This document shows positions 50,689-59,598 of a DNA stretch of 64,000 nucleotides, piece by piece. The position numbers and the translations under genes are program-made. How positions within the stretch are numbered: position 1 is the first letter of the stretch; every line of letters begins with the position of its first letter. The notes under the pieces were generated by a model. It was not told the origin of the DNA. It saw only the letters and a list, made by a program, of their open reading frames with translations, and ran no database searches. The stretch is from JABMOV01 sp964654545 (GTDB lineage Bacteria > Fidelibacterota > Marinisomatia > Marinisomatales > JABMOV01): contig CAZZIU010000007.1 in NCBI GenBank assembly GCA_964654545.1, positions 1 through 64,000 of the forward strand, given 5' to 3'.

Positions 50689-53678
50689 TATAATCCCTCC
50701 TCCCATAAAATGTCATCCTGCGCAAGACAATGATCTTCATCCTCATCCTTTAAAGGTGGTGGACTCATGGATGGGTTACCATCATCATCCGAGCGTAATA
50801 TTTTTTGTATAAGCTGTTGTCGGATTAATTGATCTCGTTCTTTGAGGCGAGCATTCTCTTCAAGGCTGAAATACCGGCGACCGTCGATCCAGGTTTGTTC
50901 GCACTTGCTGGACGTTGACAGAGGTGGTCCGCTCCAGATCACAAAATCACCATCCTTGCCTACTTCCAACGATCCAACCCATTGATCAATTGCCAGTTGC
51001 TTGGCAGGATTTATTGTAACTGTATTGAGCGCATCCGTCTCTGATAAACCACCATATTTTACACCTTTGGCAGCCTCCAGATTTAATCTACGGGCCAGCT
51101 CATCATCATCACTGTTAAAGGAGACCAAAACGCCTGCATCATGCATTAAAGTTCCGTTATATGGTATGGCATCATATACCTCAAATTTATAGGCCCACCA
51201 ATCGGTAAATGTGGAGGCACTTGCGCCATGCTCCGCAATCCGTTCGGCGATCTTGTATCCTTCCAGAACATGTTGAAATATACCCACGGTAAAACCGAAT
51301 TCTTCTGCTACACGTGTTAGCATAAGAATTTCATCCTGTCGGTAAGAGTGGCAATGCACCATGCGATCACCATTTAATACTTCAACAAGTGCATCCAGCT
51401 CCAAATCCTTGCGTGGAGGCACATGGGTTTTTTGCCATCTGGAATTTTTATTATAGGCACGCCATGCTTTTTCATAATCTTGGGCGCGGACCAACGCATC
51501 GCGGATAACCTGTTCCACACCCATCCGTGTTTGCGGATATCGAGTTGTGTAGTCGTCTCCCCAATTGGATTGCTTCACATTTTCTCCAAGAGCAAATTTG
51601 ATTCCTGACTTTGCTTTATCAAAAATGAGATTATTAGCATTTGCGCCCCAACGCAATTTGATTACAGCGTTTTGGCCACCGATTGCATTGGCTGAGCCAT
51701 GCAACACGTTGATGGTGGTGGTTCCTCCCGCGATTTGTCGGTAGATACTGATGTCATCGGGGTTGAGGACATCCTGAATTCGGACCTCTGCGGTAACACT
51801 TTGGGAGCCTTCATTTATAGATGCTGCAGCCGTATGGCTATGGGCATCTATAAGACCGGGTGTAACATGTTTATCTTTTCCGTCAATAATGACAGCACTA
51901 TTTCGTGGAATTTTAATATCTCTTGCAATTTTATCTATTTTCCCATCCACTATTAGCATATCCCAGTCTTCCAGCACGCCCATTGGTCCGGATGTCCATA
52001 ATGTAGCATCATTTATAAAAACAGAATATGGCTGGTCCGGTATTTGTTCTAATCCATAGGCGCCCTCAGGGTACACGATTGATAAGTCACTGGGGCTTTC
52101 AATTTTCTCTATTTTATTTTCTTTTTCTACAGGAGTATTATTGGTTGCCTGCCAGGTATAAACATCACCATTGGCAAATGTGGCGGTTCCGGACCATTCT
52201 CCATTTACATAGGTACCGGCAAATCGCGTTACACCGGGAAAATCATTTGTTTCACCTTTTATGAAAAAGGATATACGAGTATCATCAATCACAAGCGATT
52301 TACATTCGACGGTTGTACTGTCGATAATCACATTTCCAGATGGATTTGATGTCATTCCCTTCCATTCCAATTTTCCACGCAGGTCATTTAACCAAAAATC
52401 CCAGTTTCCATTAAATACGACTTCAGGTTCCGGTTCAACATCATATTCATATCCATTAATCCAAACCGATCGTACCACATTGTCAGGATCAAAATACGAT
52501 CCATCAACCACAATAAAATTGGCTGCAAACCCTGGTTTAATTTTCCCTAAATAATCACCACAGCCAAATGTTGCAGCAGGGGTGGTGGTTAGTGCTGCCA
52601 GTGCAGCATCTTCGTCCAATCCACGCTTCACACTGGACACGAGGTTTTTCCTGAATTGCTTCCGGTCTTTTAACCCAATTGTGGTGAATGCAATGGGGAT
52701 ACCTGATTTGGTGAGTCTTTGTGCATTGTCAGGTGCAAGGTCCCAATGTTTTAGTTGATCGGTGGTGTATTGAGCTGCACGATAGGATTGAGCCACATCT
52801 GGTTTCCCAGGGTAGGTTACAGGCAGAATTATAAATGGATTTGCTTTTTGAATATCATCCAACCGTCGGTATTCAAAACCGGAACCTTTCAACCAAAGAT
52901 CCAGGCCAAACTCATTGGCAATATCGATTGCCCGGGTAGCAGCAAGTTCCTGTCCAGTATTGAATAAGAATGGATTGTGTTTCGTTTCTACTAGCGCAGC
53001 CAGCGCAAGGTTTTCTTCCACCGGTTCATTTTTATCCGGATTTTTCCAGTATATTTCCTGAGCACTCCCATACCAGCTTGCATCGTACAATGTTTGACGT
53101 ATTACGGCGATGGTTCCAAGTAACGCTCCGGGGTATTCAACTGATTCCCATCCCCGAGTCTGAAATTGCATCACCTGACTTACACTGGGTTTAATGACAG
53201 TGGCTTGTTCATCCAATCCGATCAAAGAGGATTGACCACGGAAAATCCCATTATCCATTACTGCGTGAATACAGGTAAACCCAAGTGAACGCAATTGTTC
53301 AACGGATTTTACATCAGCCTTATAATGATCGGAAGCAACCCATTCAGGATGTATCAGATCAATCCAATGGGAGCGGGATGTTGCTTCAATTCCCTTGGAT
53401 GCTACCTCATACCAACCTTCGATAAAACCGGCATAAATGTGCTTGCCGTTCATATCAATAACGGTGGCGTCTTCTGGAATGGTAATTTTGGATCCAACTG
53501 CTTCAATCAATCCGTTTCTCAACAGAATTGAAGCATTTGCTTTAATCTCCCCGGGCTGGGTGTGAATCGTAGCATTTTGCAATACGAAAACCCGTGGAAT
53601 TACCTGCATGATATGGGATAATGTTTGGCCTTGACCAATTAGAAGACTCAGGACCAATAAACCAAATACCTTTTTCAT
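50688..53678 (-). CDS. Double-domain secreted amidohydrolase (one degenerate, one complete domain)
   Basis: 996 residues from the ATG at 53678 (AAAGGGGGTTCT). Signal peptide KKVFGLLVLSLLIGQGQ. The first amidohydrolase domain (about 30-420) has YAGFIEGWYEV at 82-92 in place of the metal motif. A strand-rich linker follows (420-540). The second domain (about 550-960) has PGLIDAHSH with His613 and His615, VHCHSYRQDE, FQHVLEGYKIA and SFNSDDDELARR, i.e. complete metal and catalytic residues. Likely hydrolyses a peptide- or amide-like substrate outside the cytoplasm. The stop overlaps the next gene as TAATG. Confidence 0.88.
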   Translation of the reverse strand: MKKVFGLLVLSLLIGQGQTLSHIMQVIPRVFVLQNATIHTQPGEIKANASILLRNGLIEAVGSKITIPEDATVIDMNGKHIYAGFIEGWYEVASKGIEATSRSHWIDLIHPEWVASDHYKADVKSVEQLRSLGFTCIHAVMDNGIFRGQSSLIGLDEQATVIKPSVSQVMQFQTRGWESVEYPGALLGTIAVIRQTLYDASWYGSAQEIYWKNPDKNEPVEENLALAALVETKHNPFLFNTGQELAATRAIDIANEFGLDLWLKGSGFEYRRLDDIQKANPFIILPVTYPGKPDVAQSYRAAQYTTDQLKHWDLAPDNAQRLTKSGIPIAFTTIGLKDRKQFRKNLVSSVKRGLDEDAALAALTTTPAATFGCGDYLGKIKPGFAANFIVVDGSYFDPDNVVRSVWINGYEYDVEPEPEVVFNGNWDFWLNDLRGKLEWKGMTSNPSGNVIIDSTTVECKSLVIDDTRISFFIKGETNDFPGVTRFAGTYVNGEWSGTATFANGDVYTWQATNNTPVEKENKIEKIESPSDLSIVYPEGAYGLEQIPDQPYSVFINDATLWTSGPMGVLEDWDMLIVDGKIDKIARDIKIPRNSAVIIDGKDKHVTPGLIDAHSHTAAASINEGSQSVTAEVRIQDVLNPDDISIYRQIAGGTTTINVLHGSANAIGGQNAVIKLRWGANANNLIFDKAKSGIKFALGENVKQSNWGDDYTTRYPQTRMGVEQVIRDALVRAQDYEKAWRAYNKNSRWQKTHVPPRKDLELDALVEVLNGDRMVHCHSYRQDEILMLTRVAEEFGFTVGIFQHVLEGYKIAERIAEHGASASTFTDWWAYKFEVYDAIPYNGTLMHDAGVLVSFNSDDDELARRLNLEAAKGVKYGGLSETDALNTVTINPAKQLAIDQWVGSLEVGKDGDFVIWSGPPLSTSSKCEQTWIDGRRYFSLEENARLKERDQLIRQQLIQKILRSDDDGNPSMSPPPLKDEDEDHCLAQDDILWEEGL

Positions 53679-53688
53679 AGAACCCCCT

Positions 53689-54498
53689 TTAGAAATTGGG
53701 ACCTTTAAAATCGCGCTTGCGTATCTCAGATGAAATAAAATCAAAAGCGATGTCAATGGAATCGGTTATTTTAAACAAGTTTAAATCTTCTTTGCTAATG
53801 GTGTTAAAATTCACCAGATATTCCCAGTTTATCACGTTTTTCCAGTAATCTTCACCAAACAGAACAATGGGGATTTTTTTCGATATTTTTTTGGTCTGAA
53901 TCAATGTTAGTATTTCCATCAATTCATCCAGGGTGCCAAATCCACCCGGAAAGGCAACAAGGGCTTTTGCCAAATAAGCCATCCAAAATTTTCTCATGAA
54001 AAAGTAATGGAATTGAATATCCAACTCATTTGTTATATAAGGATTGCTTGATGGCTCAAAGGGTAAGGTAATATTCATTCCTATGGTAAGGCCTTTGGCT
54101 TCACTGGCTCCGCGATTAGCGGCTTGCATAATACCTGGACCGCCACCACTGGTAATAATATAGCGGTGCTCGGAGTTTTTGAGTCTTTTGCTCCAATTTG
54201 TTAGTTTTTTTGCCAGCTCTCTGGCAGCTTCATAGTACATACTATTCTTTGCATCTAATTCAGCCGTATTTTTTCCCTCATTCGTTGAAAAGTTGCCCTG
54301 GCGTAAATTCTCTTCTGCAACATCGGGGGGCAATATTCGTGCTGATCCAAAAAAGACAATGGTATCGCTTATATTATTGTTGGCAAGCCGACTTTTGGGA
54401 CCCAAATATTCAGAAAGCAGTCTGATGGAACGGGCATCGGATTCTTTTAAAAATTTTTCATCCAGGAAAAACTCCTTGGATTTTTGTTTATCATTCAT
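53689..54498 (-). CDS. LOG-family (TIGR00730-like) nucleotide phosphoribohydrolase
   Basis: 269 residues with the Rossmann-like LOG fold: TIVFFGSARILPP near 46-58, TSGGGPGIMQAANRGASEA near 115-133 and FPGGFGTLDELMEIL near 181-195 (PGGxGTxxE). Family enzymes release the base from cytokinin-type or purine nucleoside monophosphates. The charged N-terminus of about 40 residues and C-terminal extension are those of the larger bacterial type. It lies 10 bp upstream of the amidohydrolase gene, so probably first in that operon. Confidence 0.87.
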   Translation of the reverse strand: MNDKQKSKEFFLDEKFLKESDARSIRLLSEYLGPKSRLANNNISDTIVFFGSARILPPDVAEENLRQGNFSTNEGKNTAELDAKNSMYYEAARELAKKLTNWSKRLKNSEHRYIITSGGGPGIMQAANRGASEAKGLTIGMNITLPFEPSSNPYITNELDIQFHYFFMRKFWMAYLAKALVAFPGGFGTLDELMEILTLIQTKKISKKIPIVLFGEDYWKNVINWEYLVNFNTISKEDLNLFKITDSIDIAFDFISSEIRKRDFKGPNF

Positions 54499-54653
54499 GC
54501 AATGTTCTCCGCGTAAAAATCCAAATTACACTTATTCTCCATGAGAGTGAAAGAAATTGTTTACTAAATAAAGTAATGGAATTCTTATCAAAGATTTCAG
54601 AATAAATCGTTCTATCTGGTTTGTCAATTCCGCAGGCTTTACTATTTTTACCT

Positions 54654-54998
54654 ATGAATAAATGGATTTTCATCCTGTCTCTTTTAGTATGGACCTGTGG
54701 TCCAAAACCGGAACCGAAACCGGAATTAAAACCCATCATCCCGATGATTGAGCAGGATCCGGGAGATAACACAGCCCTAGATAAGGGATATATGAATGCC
54801 TTTGATGTGTATACTTTTTTAAAAAAATTACCATCCGAGGAGGAGATAATTTATACCTTTGGGATTCCCGATTCGACCTGGATAGACGAACAGGCTCATG
54901 TGAAAATTTGGTATTATTACATTGAAGAAATCAGGGATTATAATTCAATCGAACTTGACCCGATTACTGGAAAAGTACTTGGGTTTGAATGGGATTAA
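54654..54998 (+). CDS. Small putative lipoprotein with BamE/SmpA-like fold
   Basis: 114 residues from the ATG at 54654. N-terminal hydrophobic stretch WIFILSLLVWTC ends in a cysteine that could be lipidated, although Thr at -1 is unusual. A proline-rich linker (PKPEPKPELKP) and then EEEIIYTFGIPDSTWIDEQA with KIWYYYIEE follow, like the SmpA/BamE pattern of small envelope lipoproteins. It ends one base before the dipeptidase gene (TAATATG). Confidence 0.6.
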   Translation: MNKWIFILSLLVWTCGPKPEPKPELKPIIPMIEQDPGDNTALDKGYMNAFDVYTFLKKLPSEEEIIYTFGIPDSTWIDEQAHVKIWYYYIEEIRDYNSIELDPITGKVLGFEWD

Positions 54999-54999
54999 T

Positions 55000-56172
55000 A
55001 TGAGGATTGGTTTGCTTAGTTTTGTTCTATTTATCCTGGCAGGATGTGGCCCAAATGCACAAAGACTACACCACAATGCATTTGTCGCTGATACCCATTG
55101 TGATGTCCTGCTACGCACCATGAACGGTGAAGATATTTCGATCCTCACAACCAGCGGACATGCGGATATTCCCCGCTTCTATCAAGGTGGAGTTGATCTG
55201 GAAGTTTTTACAATCTGGGTAGATCCGTATCGTTTTTTACCGGAGGGCGCCTACGAGCGTGGTAACGAAATGATAGACTCTCTGGAGGCGATAGAAGCAA
55301 GATCAAAAGGAAAACTCAGCATTATCAGAACCTATGATGATATTCTGAAAAATGAAAAAGCGGGTGTTCTTTCTGCTATGATCGGAATGGAGGGGGGACA
55401 TCCACTGGAAAATGACCTGGGAAAACTAGAGCATTTTTACCAACGTGGGGTTCGGTATTTGGGGGTCACCTGGAACAATTCTAATGATTGGGCAACCAGC
55501 GCAAAGGATGAGACAAGTGGCGATTCACTTGTTTTTGTTGGGTTAACAGAATCTGGCAAAGACATCGTCCGCCGATGCAATGAGTTGGGAATAATCGTGG
55601 ATGTGTCCCATGCTGGAGTAAAAACCTTTTGGGACATTATGGAAACGAGCAGTAAGCCTGTAATCGCTTCTCATTCCTGTGCCTATACCTTATGCACCCA
55701 TTTTCGCAATTTAACCGATGATCAGCTTATTGCAATTCGTGATAATAATGGCGTCGTATGCGTTAATTTTTATCCGGGATATTTGGATAGTAGTTTTCAT
55801 CAGCGACAGAAATCGGTGGAAGATAGCTATCGCATTCAGCTGGATGAATTAAAAGAAAAATATGGTGAAGAATCCGACGAATACTGGTACGGAAGCATGG
55901 AACTTATGGAAGCGGATATGCACAAGATTGCACCGTCAGTCGACTTAGTCATTGATCATATTGATTATATCACCAAATTAATTGGTGCGAAGCATGTTGG
56001 TATAGGTTCAGATTTTGACGGTGTTGAAATATTGCCCCGCGGTTTGGAGGATGTGACAACATTACCAATAATCACAAAAAAACTTTTAGAACGAGGCTAT
56101 TCCCCACAAGAAATAAAATGGATTATGGGTGAAAATTTTAAACGTGTGTTCAAGGAGGTCACAGGGGGGTAA
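55000..56172 (+). CDS. Membrane dipeptidase (renal dipeptidase family) lipoprotein
   Basis: 390 residues from the ATG at 55000. The signal peptide ends in lipobox FILAGC. Zinc-site motifs of peptidase family M19 are visible: VADTHCD near 30, GMEGGHPLEND near 127, DVSHAG near 205, ASHSCAY near 226 (the family usually has SHSN/SHSS) and GIGSDFDGVE near 350. Hydrolyses dipeptides in the envelope. It is coupled to the preceding small lipoprotein gene and followed closely by rpe. Confidence 0.9.
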   Translation: MRIGLLSFVLFILAGCGPNAQRLHHNAFVADTHCDVLLRTMNGEDISILTTSGHADIPRFYQGGVDLEVFTIWVDPYRFLPEGAYERGNEMIDSLEAIEARSKGKLSIIRTYDDILKNEKAGVLSAMIGMEGGHPLENDLGKLEHFYQRGVRYLGVTWNNSNDWATSAKDETSGDSLVFVGLTESGKDIVRRCNELGIIVDVSHAGVKTFWDIMETSSKPVIASHSCAYTLCTHFRNLTDDQLIAIRDNNGVVCVNFYPGYLDSSFHQRQKSVEDSYRIQLDELKEKYGEESDEYWYGSMELMEADMHKIAPSVDLVIDHIDYITKLIGAKHVGIGSDFDGVEILPRGLEDVTTLPIITKKLLERGYSPQEIKWIMGENFKRVFKEVTGG

Positions 56173-56187
56173 TTTCTTGTATCCGAT

Positions 56188-56853
56188 ATGGTTAAAAAAC
56201 ATCGAATAGCACCATCAATTTTATCCGCTGATTTTTCCAATCTGAAACAGGCGCTGGATTTTTGTAGGCAAGGCAATGCAGATATGATTCATGTGGATGT
56301 GATGGACGGACATTTTGTCCCCAATCTCACCATTGGTCCTCCTGTAGTAAAATCATTGCGAAACCAAACGGATTTATTTCTGGATGTGCATATAATGGTA
56401 ACCAACCCGGAAGCTTTTGTCCAATCATTTGTGGACGCAGGGGCAGATGGTATCACCTTTCATCTGGAAGCCAGTTCACATCCCATGGATGTGATTCATT
56501 TGATCCGTAAGACCGGTAAAAAGGTGGGACTATCCATTAAGCCAAAGACCTTGATTACGTCTCTCGAACCATATTTGAATTCCATTGATTTGATATTGGT
56601 CATGAGCGTGGAACCTGGATTCGGAGGGCAAGGGTATATTCCTGAATCGACAAAAAGAATACAGGCCATCAAACAAATGCTGCTGGAAAAAGGGCTTAGT
56701 GAAAAAGTGGTCATCGAAGTTGACGGGGGAATTAAATTAAGCAATGCTCATGATGTATTGGTAGCGGGAGCTGATATTCTGGTGGCCGGTTCTGCTATTT
56801 TTCACACAAATGATCCGGTTAAAACAATCCAACAATTCAAATCAATAGAATGA
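56188..56853 (+). CDS. rpe: Ribulose-phosphate 3-epimerase
   Basis: 221 residues, full-length TIM barrel. IAPSILSADFSNL near 8, MIHVDVMDGHFVPNLTIGP near 33-51 (metal His and Asp), LDVHIMV, MSVEPGFGGQGYI near 136-148 and IEVDGGIKLSN near 174 are all present. Interconverts ribulose and xylulose 5-phosphate. It overlaps tkt by 4 bp (ATGA). Confidence 0.95.
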   Translation: MVKKHRIAPSILSADFSNLKQALDFCRQGNADMIHVDVMDGHFVPNLTIGPPVVKSLRNQTDLFLDVHIMVTNPEAFVQSFVDAGADGITFHLEASSHPMDVIHLIRKTGKKVGLSIKPKTLITSLEPYLNSIDLILVMSVEPGFGGQGYIPESTKRIQAIKQMLLEKGLSEKVVIEVDGGIKLSNAHDVLVAGADILVAGSAIFHTNDPVKTIQQFKSIE

Positions 56854-58871
56854 AAACATACAAAGAAATTGACTCCTTTTCAGAGTGGTCCGCGAATGAA
56901 AAGGACGTGTACTGTGTAAATGTAATTAAAGGTCTTATCATGGATGGTGTACGGCATGCCAATTCAGGGCATACAGGCGGACCCATGTCTTCAGCCGATT
57001 TTGCCACAATTTTATTTAAGGAATTCCTCACCTTTGATCCTGAAAATCCCGATTGGTTTAATCGCGATCGTTTTGTGCTGTCGGCCGGTCATGAATCCAT
57101 GCTCCTGTATGCACTGTTGTTTCATTGTGGCTGGCTCACCATGGAAGATTTACGCAACTTCCGACAATTGCATAGCAGAACGCCAGGGCATCCTGAAGTG
57201 GATATTCCAGGCGTGGAGGCCACCACTGGACCACTGGGACAGGGTGTGGGAATGGGTGTGGGAATGGCAGTCGCTGAAGCATATTTACACCAGTATTTTG
57301 AATCTCGTTTTTCGGAAACTAAGGGACTGATTGACCATTTTACATACATTCTCTGTGGCGATGGTGATTTACAGGAACCAATCGCACTGGGAGCTGCTGC
57401 ACTGGCAGGACATTGGGGTCTGTCAAAACTTATTATGTATTACGACGCCAACGATGTGCAAATCGCCGGAGCCACATCGCGCTCCGATTCAACGGATATT
57501 AAGACTGTATTCAAGGGTTTTAAATGGAACGTAGAATCCATAGACGGACATAACCACCATGCTATCCGACAGGCCATAATCAATGCCCAGCAATCGGATG
57601 GGCCATCATTGATTATTGGTAAAACAACCATGGCCAAAGGATCTGCCTCCATGGAAGGCAGTTCCAGTACCCACGGTTCTCCATTGCCACCTGATGAAAT
57701 TGCTGCAACCAAACTGAATTTGGGACTGGATCCTGCATCTTTTTCTGTACCTGACGTTTGTTTACATTATTTTCAAAAGTCATTTGACGATAAAGCAGAA
57801 AAAATCAAACGCTGGAAAACTCAATTATTCCACATTAAGGATAGTGAATTTGAACAGGATTGGAATGTAATTATTGAGGGATATCTGGCTGATCCAAGGT
57901 ATCCGGATTTTACCTCATCAACCGAGTTGTCCACTCGCAAGGCGTTTGGGCAATCTCTCGAACTTTTTGCTGAGGAATATCCCCACCTAGTTGGAGGTTC
58001 TGCAGATTTAGACCCATCCAATTGCACAGATGGTTTTGCTGCTGCCTACGGCCATTTTTCAATGACCCATACCAAGGGAAGAAATTTATCTTTTGGCGTA
58101 CGAGAATTTCCCATGGCTGCAATTATGAATGGATTGGCATTGCATGGTGGAATAATACCATTTGGTGGTACATTTTTAGTTTTTTCCGATTATAGCCGCC
58201 CTGCAATTCGATTGGGAGCATTGCAAAAGATTCGTGTCATTCATGAATTTACCCATGACTCTTTTTATGTTGGGGAAGATGGACCAACCCATCAACCGGT
58301 AGAACATATCATGGCATTGCGTGCCATACCAAATCTGCAAGTATTTCGACCTGCCGATGCCAAAGAAACTGCTATCTGTTTTCGATTGGCTCTGGAATCC
58401 ATGCATTCTCCATCGGTACTATTATTAAGCCGGCAAAACCTTCCCGTAATTGACAAAACCATTGACGATATTGAAGATGGGGTACGCAAGGGTGGTTACG
58501 AAGTGATTGAAGCGAAAGGTAAACCTGAGATTGTGTTGATTGCCACCGGATCTGAAGTTGCACTTGCAATGGCGGTTGCCAAATCGATGGGAGATAAGAA
58601 ATGCAGGGTTGTTAGTATCCCCTGCTGGGAAATTTTCCAACAACAGTCGGATGAATATATACAATCGTTAATACCGGTAAGGGGTTGCCTCAAAGTATCG
58701 TTGGAAGCGGGCGTAACGCTGGGATGGGAGAAATTTGTTGGAATCAACGGTATCACGATTGGGATAGATCACTTTGGTGCCTCTGCGCCAGCCAAGGATT
58801 TAGCACAAGAATTTGGGTTTACGGTTGAAAAAGTTGAGCAGACCATCCGGGAACATTTGGAAAAATTATGA
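56850..58871 (+). CDS. tkt: Transketolase
   Basis: 673 residues, one-piece enzyme. The sequence ANSGHTGGPMSSADFATILF near 37-56, PLGQGVGMGVG, and TPP motif CGDGDLQEPIALGAAALAGH ... YDANDVQIAG near 168-205 mark the PP domain. SDYSRPAIRLGALQ, THDSFYVGEDGPTHQP near 462-480 and RALPN-like RAIPN mark the Pyr domain. Transfers two-carbon units in the non-oxidative pentose phosphate pathway. Between rpe and rpiB, all co-directional. Confidence 0.95.
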   Translation: MKTYKEIDSFSEWSANEKDVYCVNVIKGLIMDGVRHANSGHTGGPMSSADFATILFKEFLTFDPENPDWFNRDRFVLSAGHESMLLYALLFHCGWLTMEDLRNFRQLHSRTPGHPEVDIPGVEATTGPLGQGVGMGVGMAVAEAYLHQYFESRFSETKGLIDHFTYILCGDGDLQEPIALGAAALAGHWGLSKLIMYYDANDVQIAGATSRSDSTDIKTVFKGFKWNVESIDGHNHHAIRQAIINAQQSDGPSLIIGKTTMAKGSASMEGSSSTHGSPLPPDEIAATKLNLGLDPASFSVPDVCLHYFQKSFDDKAEKIKRWKTQLFHIKDSEFEQDWNVIIEGYLADPRYPDFTSSTELSTRKAFGQSLELFAEEYPHLVGGSADLDPSNCTDGFAAAYGHFSMTHTKGRNLSFGVREFPMAAIMNGLALHGGIIPFGGTFLVFSDYSRPAIRLGALQKIRVIHEFTHDSFYVGEDGPTHQPVEHIMALRAIPNLQVFRPADAKETAICFRLALESMHSPSVLLLSRQNLPVIDKTIDDIEDGVRKGGYEVIEAKGKPEIVLIATGSEVALAMAVAKSMGDKKCRVVSIPCWEIFQQQSDEYIQSLIPVRGCLKVSLEAGVTLGWEKFVGINGITIGIDHFGASAPAKDLAQEFGFTVEKVEQTIREHLEKL

Positions 58872-58883
58872 TAAGGAAAGTTC

Positions 58884-59342
58884 ATGTTACCTGATCCTAA
58901 AAAAATGACAATTGTTCTGGCTTCTGATCATGCCGGATATGAAATGAAGGAAAAAGTTAAGCAGTATCTTGACGAGCAGGGGTACAAAACGCAAGACTTT
59001 GGTGCTTTTACCTACGATAAAGAAGATGATTATCCTGATTTTATTCTACCAGCAGCTCACGTAGTGGGAAATTCGGATCACGCATTAGGAATTATTTTTG
59101 GCGGATCCGGTCAGGGAGAAGCCATGGCAGCAAATCGTGTAAAAGGTGTTCGAGCAGCAGTGTATTACGACGGACCAGAAGAAATTGTAAAATTATCTCG
59201 CCACCACAATAATGCCAACATACTATCACTTGGTGCCAGATTTGTTGCTGTTGAGAAAGCACTGGTAGTCATTAATCTTTGGTTGCATGAGCCATTTGAA
59301 GGTGATCGGCATGAGCGAAGAATACAAAAACTCGATCATTGA
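58884..59342 (+). CDS. rpiB: Ribose-5-phosphate isomerase B, glutamate type
   Basis: 152 residues of the RpiB/LacAB fold: VLASDHAGYEMKEKV at 11-25, GIIFGGSGQGEAMAANRVKG at 69-88 and HHNNANILSLGARF near 112-125. At the catalytic base the sequence reads GSGQGE with Glu79, like the mycobacterial RpiB subclass, not the GTGIG with Cys of E. coli. It completes rpe-tkt-rpiB. The 256 bp after its stop hold no recognisable gene or strong terminator. Confidence 0.9.
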   Translation: MLPDPKKMTIVLASDHAGYEMKEKVKQYLDEQGYKTQDFGAFTYDKEDDYPDFILPAAHVVGNSDHALGIIFGGSGQGEAMAANRVKGVRAAVYYDGPEEIVKLSRHHNNANILSLGARFVAVEKALVVINLWLHEPFEGDRHERRIQKLDH

Positions 59343-59598
59343 TCTGAAAAAGATAGTACAATCGTTTTTAGGGTAATCCTTACCTATAGACTATTGATAA
59401 CCCAAATTTCCCGAATTTTCTAGAAAGTGTATGGATTCTTATCTTTTTATGCAAAGTAAAGTTCCGTCAAGGATATACTTTCACTTTTATTCGCAGGGTC
59501 TCGAAATGAATATGGGATCATTTACACTTTAATCACTTCCAAATAGTAATCGATGTAAGAATGAATGATGTTATTCTATCAAAGTAATTCGTATCATT

